Below, piece after piece: positions 9,740-19,530 of a stretch of DNA of 64,000 nt. The position numbers and the translations under genes were made by a program. The stretch is from Zunongwangia atlantica 22II14-10F7 (GTDB lineage Bacteria > Bacteroidota > Bacteroidia > Flavobacteriales > Flavobacteriaceae). The notes under the pieces are model-generated. The model did not search any database. It worked only from the letters and a program-made list of their open reading frames with translations, and had not been told where the DNA came from. The stretch lies in NCBI RefSeq assembly GCF_002094855.1, contig NZ_ARYN01000008.1, positions 1-64,000 on the forward strand, in the 5' to 3' direction. How positions within the stretch are numbered: the stretch's first letter is position 1; every line of letters begins with the position of its first letter.

Positions 9740-9841
9740 TTTATTGGCACCGCCAAAGGGTATAATACCCTGAGGCTTGCCTCGAAATTAAAAATTTGTT
9801 TCCAACGAATGACTCGAGGGCTTGCCTCAAGGTCGTTTACT
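9740..9841 (+). repeat. Dispersed 102-bp multi-hairpin element, copy A (full length)
   Basis: Runs from TTTATTGGCACCGCC to GTTTACT. It is a chain of hairpins: TTGGC/GCCAA (9744-9756), GGGTAT/ATACCC (9758-9770), GAGGC/GCCTC (9772-9783), AAATT/AATTT (9785-9797) and GAGG/CCTC (9816-9828). Copies B and E have the same length and C and D are shorter relatives. It lies between the divergent serine hydrolase and aerolysin-like genes, which otherwise leave 9676-9973 without coding sequence. Confidence 0.9.
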
Positions 9842-9973
9842 GTTCGACGAGATTATCGAAAATTGGTTACAATTTTATTCAATTTAAATACTTTTTGGAG
9901 AATTCATCCTAAGTTTTGATAATTTTTTATAGACTTTACCGTTATTTTTTTATCAATCAAAATGTATTTCTAT

Positions 9974-11080
9974 ATGAATAAGTTTTATGTACTCATTCTT
10001 TTCTTTTTCTGTTTAATTTCCTGTTCTGAAGATGATGAAATTCGATTTGCTGAAGTGCCTTCAGATTATTTTGTGAACGATCTGGAAGCACCGCAAGATT
10101 ATATTGCTGAAGACTGGCAGGATTTCACCGGAATTCCGTTTTATGTGAAATCTGTAGCTTCAGGAAAATTTTTAAGTCTTTCAGATCAACAAAATACCTT
10201 AATTTTAAAAGATTTTACTGAAACTGACGATCGTTTTGCTTTTGGTTTGTCTAATTCAGCGTATGATGAGGATTCTTTTACTTTAATTTCAGTTCCCGAT
10301 GTGAGAGAAATAGGAGTAGGCGAGAATAGTGATATTTTGCAGCCTGTTGTATTTTTTGAAGAAGAAAATAATCAATTTCAGAATACACAATATTGGCGAA
10401 TTTTACCCAGTAAAAATGAAAATTACTCATTGATTCAAAATGCGAATTTAGGCGAAAACAACAGCAATTTTGTTCTTGAAAGTGCTGAAAGTTCTGTTTT
10501 TCTCTCTGTAAAAAATGATGCTGAAAATCAACAATTTCAGATTATACCTAGAGGAAATTTTGAGATTTATGATATAGAATTTTTGGTAGATGAGGGTGAA
10601 GTTACCAACAGCGAGTGGATAATGGTAAATAGCGATACGATCACAAATTCAAGCGAGGAGATAATGGAATTTTCAGATCCAGATGAAGGCAAATTTCCTA
10701 AAAGTTTTGCCGCTTCTTTTACTGAAAATAATCAACAAATCTCAGTTAATCTTGAAGATGACAGTTTTCAAACTAGACTTCCTGAAATTCTATTTGCAAA
10801 TGAGGCAGCGACAATAGACCTCGGATCGCGTCATGAAGTGAATTATAATGAATCTTTTGAGTGGACAACAAATTTTGGATCTTCTGAAGATTTTACTTTC
10901 AATATACCGCCGCAAGCTACTTACGCAATCAATTATTCTTTAAATAAGTATCATTTTGAAGTTCCTTACAAAGTTACTTATAGAGATTCCAGCAGTGGCG
11001 CTCGTTTTTCAAAAAAAGGTATTTGGGAAAGTGACTATTATTACCAAACAAATGTCGAGTTAAGCGAAGTAGAAGAATAG
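9974..11080 (+). CDS. Lipoprotein with trefoil-like and aerolysin/ETX-MTX2-like pore-forming regions
   Basis: Surface lipoprotein candidate of 368 residues. The start MNKFYVLILFFFCLISC ends in a lipobox with Cys17; an ATG 12 bases upstream (9962) would only lengthen the signal peptide. Residues about 45-185 have the spacing of a beta-trefoil or ricin-like fold (FYVKSVASGKFLSL, then YWRILPSKNENYSLIQNANL). The C-terminal half has alternating-residue strands, a Ser/Thr-rich stretch, then FNIPPQATYAINYSLNKYHF and VPYKVTYRDSSSG, which resembles the PP.t...v.Y....vPy pattern of ETX/MTX2 and aerolysin toxins. Similarity judged by eye, so the pore-forming role is inference. No immunity or secretion gene lies beside it. 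Confidence 0.6.
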   Translation: MNKFYVLILFFFCLISCSEDDEIRFAEVPSDYFVNDLEAPQDYIAEDWQDFTGIPFYVKSVASGKFLSLSDQQNTLILKDFTETDDRFAFGLSNSAYDEDSFTLISVPDVREIGVGENSDILQPVVFFEEENNQFQNTQYWRILPSKNENYSLIQNANLGENNSNFVLESAESSVFLSVKNDAENQQFQIIPRGNFEIYDIEFLVDEGEVTNSEWIMVNSDTITNSSEEIMEFSDPDEGKFPKSFAASFTENNQQISVNLEDDSFQTRLPEILFANEAATIDLGSRHEVNYNESFEWTTNFGSSEDFTFNIPPQATYAINYSLNKYHFEVPYKVTYRDSSSGARFSKKGIWESDYYYQTNVELSEVEE

Positions 11081-11093
11081 TTTTTGCCGAAAA

Positions 11094-11141
11094 AAATTGA
11101 AAAGCTTCGAATCTGAACTAAGATTCGAAGCTTTTCAATTT
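11094..11141. terminator. Bidirectional terminator with 21-bp perfect stem
   Basis: Arms at 11094-11114 and 11121-11141 are perfectly complementary around the 6-base loop GAACTA. It sits between the convergent aerolysin-like and ABC permease genes and includes two bases of the permease stop codon. AT-rich ends serve as the tract in both directions. Confidence 0.8.
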
Positions 11142-13686
11142 AAATACTTTCTCTTCTCAATACCTGTAATGGCGGATTTTTAATAACGCTTCTGCTATTT
11201 GCCAATCCTATTATTAAAACCAGTAAAGTGATTCCCGGGAATAAAACTCCAAACGGAACCCAGGATGGAATAAAAGTCGTTTCAAAAGCCAACCAGGCTA
11301 AAAGCAAACTGCTAATTAGTGAGAGTAAAATTCCGCTTAAACTTCCCAAAACACCTAAGTAAATATATTCTAAAGCTGCGATTTTAAGGATTTGGCTGCT
11401 TTTTGCACCAATGGTTCTAAGAAGTACACTTTCTTTGATTCGCTGATATTTGCTGGTTCTAACGGCACCCAGTAAAACGATGATTCCCGTAAGAATACTA
11501 AAAAAAGCCATAAAATTGATAATCCAGCCTATTTTATCGAGCAAGCCTTCGATGATGCTTAGCACCTGGCGAAGATCTAAGATCGAAACGTTTGGATAAT
11601 TGCTGACTAATATTTGCTGAATTTCAGCTGATTTTTTAGCATCTGGAACCTGCGTGGTCATCACGTGAAATTGTGGTGCCTGTTCTAAAATTCCTTTTGG
11701 AAAAACAATCGAAAAATTAGTCTGCATTCTTCCCCAATCCACTAAACGGGTGCTGGCAATTTCAGTATTCATCAACACGCCCTGAACATTAAAAGTAACC
11801 TTATCTCCAACTTTTACCTTGGCATCTTCAGCAAAATTGGTACTCACCGAAATTGGAATTAGCGGTGAATTTTTACTTTCCGGAATCCATTCGCCATTTT
11901 CGATACTTTCCGAAGCAATTAAAGAATCACGGTACGTCACTCTAAACTCATGACTCAAAATCCAGCCATTTATCGTAGAAGTGCTGTCTTCTCTAATCTC
12001 GTTTACACTGCGGCCATTAATATTTTGCACACGCATGGTAACGATCGGGATGTCTTCTAAAACCGGTAAATCCTGAGATTCGATGGTTTCAGCGATATTT
12101 TTTGTCTGGTTTGTTTGTACATCCAGCAGGATCATATTTGCACTAGTATTGTTATTTTCTAAAGTGGCCTGCGCGAGTAAAAGATCTTTGCTAAAATAAA
12201 GAGTACTGATCAAAAAAGTACCAATCCCAATGGCAAGGATTAAAATTAAAGTCTGATTTTGTGGTCGGAATAAGTTCCGAAGTGATTGTCTTGAAACAAA
12301 ACTCCACGAATCTGGGAAAAACTTCCTAATTAGATTCATAAACACTTTAGCAACACCGGCTAAAATCGCAAAAGTGACCAAAACACCGCCAATAAAGGAT
12401 AGCGAATATTGCCAGTTTCTAAGCAGCCAAAACGAGAACAGGAATAAAAATAAAATAATTAATACTGAAATTCCTAAAAGTTCTTTTCGTGATTTTGAGC
12501 CTGTATTTTCCTGAACGCGTAATACCTGAAGCGGCGATACATAAAGCGTTCCCACTAGCGGATACAAGGCAAATAAAACCGACATTAAAACGCCCAAAAT
12601 GATCCCTGCAAAAATAACTCGCCCTGAAATGGATAAAGCGATTTCAACCGGAAGTAATCCTTCTAAAATTACCGGAAAAGCGTATTGCAAGATCACTCCA
12701 AGAATACTTCCTAAAATTCCGCTTAGTAAACCTATAAAAGCTACTTGAATCAAAAAGATCAAAAAGCTTTGCTTTCGTGAAGCGCCAAGACATTTTAGTA
12801 CGGCAACCGACTTTAATTTTTCTTTGATGTAAATATTTATGGCACTGGCAATCCCAACACAACCCAATAATAAAGCGATAAACGCAACAAGATTCAGGAA
12901 TTTCCCAAAGTTTTCATAACGTCTGCCCAATCGTTCACTGGTAGATAAATGCGTGTCTAGATCGGCATCTTCTTTATCTAGCTGAGGATCGATTTTTTCA
13001 TCTAAAAGCTTAAGATCGGTATTTCTATCGGCTACAAAATAATAGTCGTAATTAATCCGGCTTCCGGTTTGTATAAGTCCCGTTTGCTCAATGAATTTAT
13101 ACGGAATAATCACCGGTGGCGCAATGGCCCCGAAAAGCGAAGAGCTACCGGGAGCCTGTGTTAATTTACCTAAAATAGGTAGCGTAATTTCACCAATCTT
13201 AATACTATCGCCAACGGCAAGATCTAACTGAAGCATCACCGTAGCATCTACCAAAGCTCCGTTTTGATCCTGATAATCTATGCCGGCAGATTTTGGAGTA
13301 GTTTCAAATTCGCCATAAAACGGAAAACCGCCATCGATACCGCGAACGCTTACAAACTTTGTCCCGGTTTTATTGGGAAAAGCCGCCATTGATGTAAAAC
13401 TGATCTCGCGAGAATCGATGCCCAGCGAATCCATAATTTCGGTCACCCGTTCGCTTGGCGGGTGATTAATATCAATTGTATAATCGGCGCCCATCAAAGA
13501 TTTAGATTGTAGCGCAATATTATCCTGTAAATTTTCTCCAAAAGACTGGATAGAAACCACCGCAGCAATTCCTAAAACGATCGAAGCCATAAAAAGCAAA
13601 AGCTTACGCTTGCTGGCTTTTCCATCTCTCCAGGCCATTTTTAGCAGCCAGGAAAATCCCGGTTTTGTGGTGTTTATTTGCTGCAT
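11140..13686 (-). CDS. ABC transporter permease, FtsX/YbbP-like
   Basis: Inner-membrane permease of 848 residues, of the type with two FtsX domains, each made of one helix, a large periplasmic loop and three helices. The N-terminal part has helices at about 28-48 and 265-400 and the C-terminal part has a helix near 470-490 and a last cluster near 720-840. It probably works with the ATPase encoded 1 base upstream, as in the YbbA-YbbP pair, to move or extract a lipid-linked or envelope substrate rather than import nutrients. The neighbour on the other side is a TesA-like esterase, the same neighbourhood as in E. coli (ybbA-ybbP next to tesA). Confidence 0.92.
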   Translation of the reverse strand: MQQINTTKPGFSWLLKMAWRDGKASKRKLLLFMASIVLGIAAVVSIQSFGENLQDNIALQSKSLMGADYTIDINHPPSERVTEIMDSLGIDSREISFTSMAAFPNKTGTKFVSVRGIDGGFPFYGEFETTPKSAGIDYQDQNGALVDATVMLQLDLAVGDSIKIGEITLPILGKLTQAPGSSSLFGAIAPPVIIPYKFIEQTGLIQTGSRINYDYYFVADRNTDLKLLDEKIDPQLDKEDADLDTHLSTSERLGRRYENFGKFLNLVAFIALLLGCVGIASAINIYIKEKLKSVAVLKCLGASRKQSFLIFLIQVAFIGLLSGILGSILGVILQYAFPVILEGLLPVEIALSISGRVIFAGIILGVLMSVLFALYPLVGTLYVSPLQVLRVQENTGSKSRKELLGISVLIILFLFLFSFWLLRNWQYSLSFIGGVLVTFAILAGVAKVFMNLIRKFFPDSWSFVSRQSLRNLFRPQNQTLILILAIGIGTFLISTLYFSKDLLLAQATLENNNTSANMILLDVQTNQTKNIAETIESQDLPVLEDIPIVTMRVQNINGRSVNEIREDSTSTINGWILSHEFRVTYRDSLIASESIENGEWIPESKNSPLIPISVSTNFAEDAKVKVGDKVTFNVQGVLMNTEIASTRLVDWGRMQTNFSIVFPKGILEQAPQFHVMTTQVPDAKKSAEIQQILVSNYPNVSILDLRQVLSIIEGLLDKIGWIINFMAFFSILTGIIVLLGAVRTSKYQRIKESVLLRTIGAKSSQILKIAALEYIYLGVLGSLSGILLSLISSLLLAWLAFETTFIPSWVPFGVLFPGITLLVLIIGLANSRSVIKNPPLQVLRRESI

Positions 13687-13687
13687 T

Positions 13688-14374
13688 TTAAATCCCGGTT
13701 TTTTGATCTGATACTATTTTACCGCCTTTGATCTCCAAAATATGCTGCGTCATTTTAGCCAATTCCATATCGTGAGTTACGATGACGAGCGTAGTGCCCA
13801 ATTCAGCATTTAATTCAAATAAAAGCTGAATCACTTTTTCCCCGGTTTCAGCATCAAGGTTTCCGGTAGGCTCATCTGCAAAAAGAATTTCAGGATCATT
13901 AGAAAATGCTCGCGCCAAAGCCACACGCTGTTGTTCACCACCCGAAAGTTGCGAAGGATAATGATGCATTCGATGATCTAAGCCAACTTTTTTCAGCAGA
14001 GATTTTGCTTTTTCCGTAGCTTTTTTATTTCCTTGTAATTCCAGTGGAACTGCTACATTTTCTAAAGCGGTAAGTGTTGGTAATAACTGGAAATTCTGAA
14101 AAACGAAGCCGACTTTTTGATTCCGAAGTAAAGCAAGTTCATCTTCAGAAAGGGAACTAAGTTTTGTTCCGCATAATTCGATATCGCCATTGTCAATTTG
14201 GTCTAAACCGGCGCAAAGCCCTAACAACGTAGTTTTTCCGCTTCCCGAAGGACCAACGATCGCAAAGGTTTCTTTGGCTTCAACTTCAAAATTAATATCG
14301 TTTAAAATCTGTAATTTTTTGCTTCCGCTATCGTAGCTTTTCTCCAGTTGGGTAACGTTTAATATCTTTGTCAT
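13688..14374 (-). CDS. ABC transporter ATP-binding protein, YbbA/LolD-like
   Basis: Cytoplasmic ATPase of 228 residues that powers the permease encoded next. Walker A is GPSGSGKTT at 41-49, the signature [14 protein letters not shown] is at 143-156, and Walker B with the catalytic Glu is ILFADEPTG at 163-171. The length and the motif order match LolD/YbbA/MacB-type ATPases. It is the first gene of a two-gene operon and is divergent from the esterase gene, so both promoters must lie in 14375-14488. Confidence 0.95.
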   Translation of the reverse strand: MTKILNVTQLEKSYDSGSKKLQILNDINFEVEAKETFAIVGPSGSGKTTLLGLCAGLDQIDNGDIELCGTKLSSLSEDELALLRNQKVGFVFQNFQLLPTLTALENVAVPLELQGNKKATEKAKSLLKKVGLDHRMHHYPSQLSGGEQQRVALARAFSNDPEILFADEPTGNLDAETGEKVIQLLFELNAELGTTLVIVTHDMELAKMTQHILEIKGGKIVSDQKTGI

Positions 14375-14488
14375 TGTGGGTTTAGAAAGAATTTGGGTCT
14401 AAAACGTACAAATTAAGAAATGATTTTAAGACCTTCTGAGATTTATCCCTAAACTTGTTTAAATTTCTTTTCTGAAATAAAATTGATC

Positions 14489-15190
14489 ATGAAAATAACC
14501 AATCTTAGTAACCTGATATTAGCGATTTTTTGCCTTGTTTTTTTGAATTCTTGCAAGAATGAAGAAAAGCAATCTAATTCTTCTTCGGAAGAAAATACTG
14601 AAAAAGAGCAGGTATCAGCTGAGAATACAACAGAAGAAGTTCCTGTAGTTTTATTTTTTGGAACCAGTTTAACGGCTGGTTTAGGTTTGGATACGGCTGA
14701 AGCTTATCCGGCTTTAATTCAGAAAAAAATGGATTCGCTGGGAATGGATTATAGCGTTGTAAATGCCGGTTTAAGTGGAGAAACCACTGCGAGCGGTTTG
14801 AATAGACTGGATTGGGTTTTTAAACAAAATGTAGATATTCTGGTTATCGAACTCGGTGCCAATGATGGTTTACGTGGCGTTTCTTTAGACGAAACCCGAA
14901 GCAATCTAGAAAAGATCATTAAGATCGCCAGAGAGAAAAATCCCGAAGTAAAGATCATCCTGGCAGGAATGCAAATTCCACCAAATATGGGTGAAGAATA
15001 CACGACTGAATTTCGCTCCCTTTTCCCAGAACTTGCGAAGGAATATGATTTAGAACTTATTCCATTTTTGTTAGAAGGTGTTGCCGGTGATTCAAAATTA
15101 AATCAGCAAGACGGAATCCATCCCACAGCAGAAGGACAACAGATTCTAGCCAATAATGTTTGGGAAGTCTTGAAGGATGATGTTCAGTGA
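14489..15190 (+). CDS. TesA-like arylesterase / lysophospholipase (GDSL/SGNH family), lipoprotein
   Basis: Envelope esterase of 233 residues. The ATG at 14489 begins a lipoprotein signal, LVFLNSC, with Cys22; a TTG 6 bases earlier is a poorer choice. A low-complexity Glu/Ser/Thr linker (23-50) precedes the SGNH domain. Block I is FGTSLTAG with the nucleophile Ser60 (GTS instead of GDS, usual in this branch), block III is ELGANDG, and block V is DGIHPTAEG with the catalytic Asp and His. The linkage to a YbbA/YbbP-like exporter matches the tesA neighbourhood of proteobacteria. The last codons run into an interspersed repeat. Confidence 0.92.
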   Translation: MKITNLSNLILAIFCLVFLNSCKNEEKQSNSSSEENTEKEQVSAENTTEEVPVVLFFGTSLTAGLGLDTAEAYPALIQKKMDSLGMDYSVVNAGLSGETTASGLNRLDWVFKQNVDILVIELGANDGLRGVSLDETRSNLEKIIKIAREKNPEVKIILAGMQIPPNMGEEYTTEFRSLFPELAKEYDLELIPFLLEGVAGDSKLNQQDGIHPTAEGQQILANNVWEVLKDDVQ

Positions 15191-15560
15191 TTCAGTATGC
15201 AGTTTTCAATTACCAATAAACAGGGAGCAATTATCAATTTTTGTCACTTCGAGTGGCAAATCTTGGAGTGAAGCGGAGAGATTTGTTGTATTGAGAAGTC
15301 TTTTTCAGTTGGCAGTGATCAACCAATAATAAACAATTTGCATTAAGTGTCATTTCGAGCGAGGTACGAGTCGAGAAATCTGTTTTCAGTTTTAGCTAAG
15401 ATCTCTCCGCTTCGCCCGTCTACCGGCGAGGTAGGTTCGAGATGACGTAAAACCTTTGCACATTCAAAATTCAGCATTCAAAATAAATTCATTTGGCTAA
15501 ATTCTAATGTCTAAAAGCAGAGCGATCTCAAGTCTAATATCTAGCAGCGAAGCGATCTGA
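15186..15560 (+). repeat. Degenerate composite interspersed repeat, copy 1
   Basis: This non-coding stretch mixes fragments such as TGTCATTTCGAGCGAGG, TCGAGAAATCT, AGATCTCTCCGCTTCGC and GGTTCGAGATGACG, typical of interspersed repeats in Flavobacteria, with short CAGTTGGCAGT and CAATTATCA-like units and a CCTTTGCACATTCAAAATTC block. The same blocks occur in reverse orientation at 51376-51760. Nothing here looks coding. Confidence 0.75.
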
Positions 15561-15571
15561 TTTTCCAAAAC

Positions 15572-15600
15572 AAAAAATCCGACTAAAAATATAGCCGGAT
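15572..15600 (-). terminator. Terminator of the DUF1080 gene
   Basis: Read on the minus strand, ATCCGGCTA and TAGTCGGAT form a stem with one mismatch, followed by TTTTTTG. It lies 28 bases after the stop at 15628. Confidence 0.75.
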
Positions 15601-15627
15601 CTGTATACTGAAAATTCATATTTCTGA

Positions 15628-16413
15628 TTATAATTTTCTAACCCAAATATTTCTAAATTGAACTTTGGTGCCGTGATCCTGTAAAGCGATCACATCTTCT
15701 TCATGAGCTTCTGGATAGTTATGCAATCCAATATAAAGCGTTAAGCCCTGTATCGTAGTGTTGTTTTGTACAACAACTCCGTTATGAAGCACGGTGATCT
15801 TTGCTTTCTGGTCTAACTTTCCGTCTTTAAAGCGTGGTGCAGTGTAAATCACATCGTAAACGTTCCATTGATCAGGCGAGCGCATAGCGTTCACTAATGG
15901 CGGCACATCTTTGTAAATACTTCCTGCCTGCCCGTTGCTGTAAGAACGATTATTGTAAGAATCTAAAATCTGTAATTCGTATCTATTCTGAAGGAACAAT
16001 CCACTGTTTCCACGGCCTTGCCCAGAGTTTTCAACTTTATCTGGTGCGCTCCATTCGATATGGATTTGTGCATCACCAAATTTCATTTTAGTTTGAATTC
16101 CGCCAGTTCCAGGAACAACTTCAAAATAACCATCTTTTATGGCCCAGGGAGCTGCATTTTCGGTATTTGCCTGACTTACCCATTGGTCCAAATTCTCACC
16201 ATCAAAAAGAACGATCGCATCTGAAGGTGCATCGCCAGGTTTTTCACCCGGAGTGATTTTTTCTACCTGTGGTTCCCAAATTTCAGTCATTTCTGGTTTC
16301 ATGGGCATTGGAGATTCTTCAGGCGGAGTAGTAGGAGCATCAACTTGAGAAAAACCGATGGCAGAACATCCAATTCCGAATAAAAATAGTGCGGCTATTT
16401 TAGATTTTTTCAT
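15628..16413 (-). CDS. Exported DUF1080 protein (3-keto-disaccharide hydrolase-like)
   Basis: Secreted protein of 261 residues with a signal peptide (1-22, ending IGFSQ) and a Pro/Met-rich linker. The DUF1080 domain (about 65-260) is a concanavalin-like jelly roll; its family includes 3-keto-glycoside hydrolases. Recognisable blocks are LFDGENLDQW, the GNSGLFLQNRYELQILDS stretch, QWNVYDVIYTAPRF and the ending VQFRNIWVRKL. It is a single-gene unit with its own terminator. The sugar substrate cannot be told from the sequence. Confidence 0.92.
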   Translation of the reverse strand: MKKSKIAALFLFGIGCSAIGFSQVDAPTTPPEESPMPMKPEMTEIWEPQVEKITPGEKPGDAPSDAIVLFDGENLDQWVSQANTENAAPWAIKDGYFEVVPGTGGIQTKMKFGDAQIHIEWSAPDKVENSGQGRGNSGLFLQNRYELQILDSYNNRSYSNGQAGSIYKDVPPLVNAMRSPDQWNVYDVIYTAPRFKDGKLDQKAKITVLHNGVVVQNNTTIQGLTLYIGLHNYPEAHEEDVIALQDHGTKVQFRNIWVRKL

Positions 16414-16704
16414 ATTCGTTAAAATAGTGTGTAATTAAATTTTTTCTGAAATATAAAGAATAACAAATAAAAAGCCTTTAAAAATTACGGAATTATAAAA
16501 TTTGAGACTAGATCAGTTTTCAGAAATTAAATCGATTTTGGTTGATTTTGAGTGTAATTTTTATTCGATAAACGAAATCAAAGGCATTTTCTACTAGAAT
16601 ATGTTTTGGAAATTCTCAATGCATTTTATTTAAAACAATTCCAAATAGATAAGATTTAAGACTGTTTAAAGATTATTTTAGTAATTTTTATGAAAAATTA
16701 TGTC

Positions 16705-17169
16705 ATGGCGAAATTCAATCTTAATATTAACGGTGAAGATAAAACCGTAGATGTCGACCCAAGTACCCCACTTTTATGGGTTTTAAGAGATCACTTAAAT
16801 CTGGTTGGAACAAAATATGGCTGCGGAATTGCCCAATGTGGCGCTTGTACGGTTCATTTTAATGGATCTGCAGTGAGATCCTGCCAGTTACCGGTTTCTT
16901 CTCTGGAAGGAAGTAAAATTAAAACTATTGAAGGTTTATCTGAAAACGGAGATCATCCTGTGCAACAGGCATGGTTAGAAATCGACGTTCCGCAATGTGG
17001 TTATTGTCAGGCGGGTCAGATCATGTCTGCTTCAGCATTATTAGAAAGCAATCCAAATCCTTCAGACGAAGAAATAGAGAACGCAATGAATGGCAATATT
17101 TGTCGCTGCGGAACCTATAGCCGAATTAAAGCTGCGATAAAAGCAGCTTCAAAATCCCAAGTAGCCTAA
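16705..17169 (+). CDS. (2Fe-2S)-binding subunit of a molybdenum hydroxylase (IorA-like)
   Basis: Electron-transfer subunit of 154 residues for the molybdenum enzyme encoded next. The N-terminal plant-type ferredoxin cluster uses Cys40, Cys45, Cys48 and Cys60 ([12 protein letters not shown]). The second, helical cluster uses Cys98, Cys101, Cys133 and Cys135 (QCGYCQAGQ and CRCGTYSRI). An in-frame ATG at 16690 would add five residues; the ATG at 16705 gives the usual [11 protein letters not shown] start. It has no signal peptide, while its partner has a twin-arginine signal, so it is probably exported folded in complex with it. The two genes are 15 bases apart. Confidence 0.95.
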   Translation: MAKFNLNINGEDKTVDVDPSTPLLWVLRDHLNLVGTKYGCGIAQCGACTVHFNGSAVRSCQLPVSSLEGSKIKTIEGLSENGDHPVQQAWLEIDVPQCGYCQAGQIMSASALLESNPNPSDEEIENAMNGNICRCGTYSRIKAAIKAASKSQVA

Positions 17170-17184
17170 TTTAACCTCAGAAAA

Positions 17185-19458
17185 ATGACAAAGAAAAGCA
17201 CAACAGTAAATAGAAGATCTTTTATAAAAAGTGTTGGTATTGCCGGTGGTGGTTTGCTTATTGGTTTTAACTGGCTAGCGTGTAAACGTAGCGAAGAAGT
17301 TGCCGTGGCAGACGCTGCTTTAGAAATGCCAGATGAATGGTTTGAGCTAAACGGTTACTTAAAAATAGGCGATAATGGAGTAGTAACGATCTATTCTCCA
17401 AATCCTGAAATTGGCCAGAATGTAAAAACCTCGATGCCAATGATGGTGGCCGAAGAGCTTGATGTAGACTGGAATAATGTGATCGTAGAACAAGCGCCTT
17501 TAAATACTGAATTATATTCAAGACAGCTTGCAGGTGGTAGTCAATCTATTCGCCAAGGCTGGGAACCGCTAAGAAGAGCGGGAGCAACGGCAAGATATAT
17601 GTTATTAGAAGCTGCTGCAAAACAACTGGAAGTTCCGGTGGAAGATCTAAGCGTAGAAGACGGAGTCATTTCACATTCGGGTAGCGATAAAACTATTTCC
17701 TACGGAGAGATTGCGAAAGCCGCTGCAGAAATCGAAATTCCAGAAGAAGATAAAGTGGTTCTAAAATCTAAGAACGATTTTAAGATTATTGGTTCTTCAA
17801 GAAAAAATGTAGATGCTAAAAAGATCGTGACCGGGCAACCGCTTTTTGGTTTAGATACCTATAAAGAAGGAATGTTAACGGCCATGATCGTTCATCCACC
17901 AAAATTTGGAATGGAATTTAAATCGATGGATGCCGAGAAGGTCAAAGAAATGCCTGGCATTAAAGACGTTTTTACGATCGATACCTATCCTGAAGATACT
18001 CAAAAGCAATGGAGTGATGTTTCTGCTTTTAGCAAACTTGTTGTTGTTTTAGGTGAATCTACCTGGCAGGTGATGCAGGCTAAAAAAGCACTAGAGGTAG
18101 AATGGGATTTAAATCCAGAATTGACCAAAAAGATCGAAATTCTTGAAAAATCTGCCGGGATGGGCGAGGTGAGTGGTTTAGAAAGTTCAGCAACTCATAC
18201 TTCTTTAATGGCCGATGTTGGTTCTAAAAAAGCAAAAGCGATACGAAAAGATGGTGATCCAGAAGCCGCTTTTAAAAATGCAGCGAGAGTGATAGAGCGT
18301 TCATATACATGTCCGTTTTTGGCGCACAACTGTATGGAACCTATGAACTTTTTCGCTAATGTCACCGCAGATAAAGCCGAATTATTAGGGCCAATTCAAA
18401 CTCCGGAATATGCAGAGAAAACGATTCAGTCTCGTCTAGGCTTAGATTTGGAAAATATAGATATCCAAATGACCAGAATGGGCGGTGGTTTTGGACGTCG
18501 TCTGTATGGGAATTTCCTGGTAGAAGCTGCTGTGATTTCTCAAAAAGCTGGTGCGCCTGTTAAATTGGTGTATTCTAGAGAAGATGATATGACAGATGGT
18601 GTTTATCGCCCGGCTTATCATGTAAAATATAGAGCTGCTTTAGATGCTAATAATAAGATCACTGCGTTTCATGTAAATGCAGGAGGAATAAAAGAGAGTC
18701 CTTTATTTGCCAATCGTTTCCCTGCGGGAGCTATCGATAATTATTTAGCTGAAAGCTGGACGGTAGATAGTAATATTTCTATAGGAGCTTTTAGAGCGCC
18801 ACGGTCGAATTTTATTGCCGGTGCCGAGCAATCATTTTTAGATGAACTTGCTGAAGAAATCGGCCAGGATCCAATTCAGTTTAGATTAGATCTTTTGAAG
18901 AAAGCAAAGGAAAACCCGGTAGGGGAAAATAACGATTATGATGCCGCTCGTTTTGCCGGTGTTTTAGAAATGGTAAGAGATAAATCTGGTTGGAAAAAAG
19001 ATGATCAAAATCTAAATCGCGGAATCTCGGCTTATTATTGTCACAATTCTTATGTAGCCCAGATCCTCGATCTTCGAGTAAAAAATAACGAGCCAATTAT
19101 CGATAAAGTGGTTTGCGCGGTAGACTGCGGAATTGTAGTAAATCCAGATGCTGCTAAAAATATGGTTGAAGGCGGAACAATAGATGGTATTGGGCATGCT
19201 TTATACAGTAAAATTAGTTTTGAAGATGGGATGCCACAACAAAGCAATTACGATACGTATCGCCTGATTCGACATAAAGAAGCGCCAAAAAGTATAGAAA
19301 TTTATTTTGCTGAAAATGGTATCGATCCTACAGGATTAGGTGAACCACCGTTTCCACCGGTTATTGGCGCTTTAGCCAATGCTTTATATAAAGCAACCGG
19401 GAAACGTTTCTATGATCAGCCTTATATTTCAGGACTTCAGGGTGACTTAAAAACATAA
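17185..19458 (+). CDS. Molybdopterin-binding subunit of an aldehyde/isoquinoline oxidoreductase-type hydroxylase (IorB-like)
   Basis: Catalytic subunit of 757 residues of the xanthine oxidase superfamily. The start carries a twin-arginine signal, NRRSFIKSVGIAGGG, so the enzyme acts outside the cytoplasm. Cofactor-binding blocks include GGSQSIRQGWEPLRRAGATA, MGGGFGRRL (about 431-439) and, near the C-terminus, GLGEPPFPP (about 717-725), whose Glu is the expected catalytic base. There is no FAD subunit, which fits the two-subunit IorAB type that passes electrons to a cytochrome. The substrate, an aldehyde or N-heterocycle, is unknown. Confidence 0.93.
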   Translation: MTKKSTTVNRRSFIKSVGIAGGGLLIGFNWLACKRSEEVAVADAALEMPDEWFELNGYLKIGDNGVVTIYSPNPEIGQNVKTSMPMMVAEELDVDWNNVIVEQAPLNTELYSRQLAGGSQSIRQGWEPLRRAGATARYMLLEAAAKQLEVPVEDLSVEDGVISHSGSDKTISYGEIAKAAAEIEIPEEDKVVLKSKNDFKIIGSSRKNVDAKKIVTGQPLFGLDTYKEGMLTAMIVHPPKFGMEFKSMDAEKVKEMPGIKDVFTIDTYPEDTQKQWSDVSAFSKLVVVLGESTWQVMQAKKALEVEWDLNPELTKKIEILEKSAGMGEVSGLESSATHTSLMADVGSKKAKAIRKDGDPEAAFKNAARVIERSYTCPFLAHNCMEPMNFFANVTADKAELLGPIQTPEYAEKTIQSRLGLDLENIDIQMTRMGGGFGRRLYGNFLVEAAVISQKAGAPVKLVYSREDDMTDGVYRPAYHVKYRAALDANNKITAFHVNAGGIKESPLFANRFPAGAIDNYLAESWTVDSNISIGAFRAPRSNFIAGAEQSFLDELAEEIGQDPIQFRLDLLKKAKENPVGENNDYDAARFAGVLEMVRDKSGWKKDDQNLNRGISAYYCHNSYVAQILDLRVKNNEPIIDKVVCAVDCGIVVNPDAAKNMVEGGTIDGIGHALYSKISFEDGMPQQSNYDTYRLIRHKEAPKSIEIYFAENGIDPTGLGEPPFPPVIGALANALYKATGKRFYDQPYISGLQGDLKT

Positions 19459-19530
19459 AGCTTTATTAAAAGCGCTGATTAGTTTGCTTCTTTTAGAAGC
19501 TTCTTTTTACATTTAGCAAAAAAGAACGCT

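Noticed and set aside
9744-9760. TGGCAC in the dispersed element as a sigma-54 -24 box
   Set aside because: The matching TTGC -12 box is missing at the required spacing in all copies.
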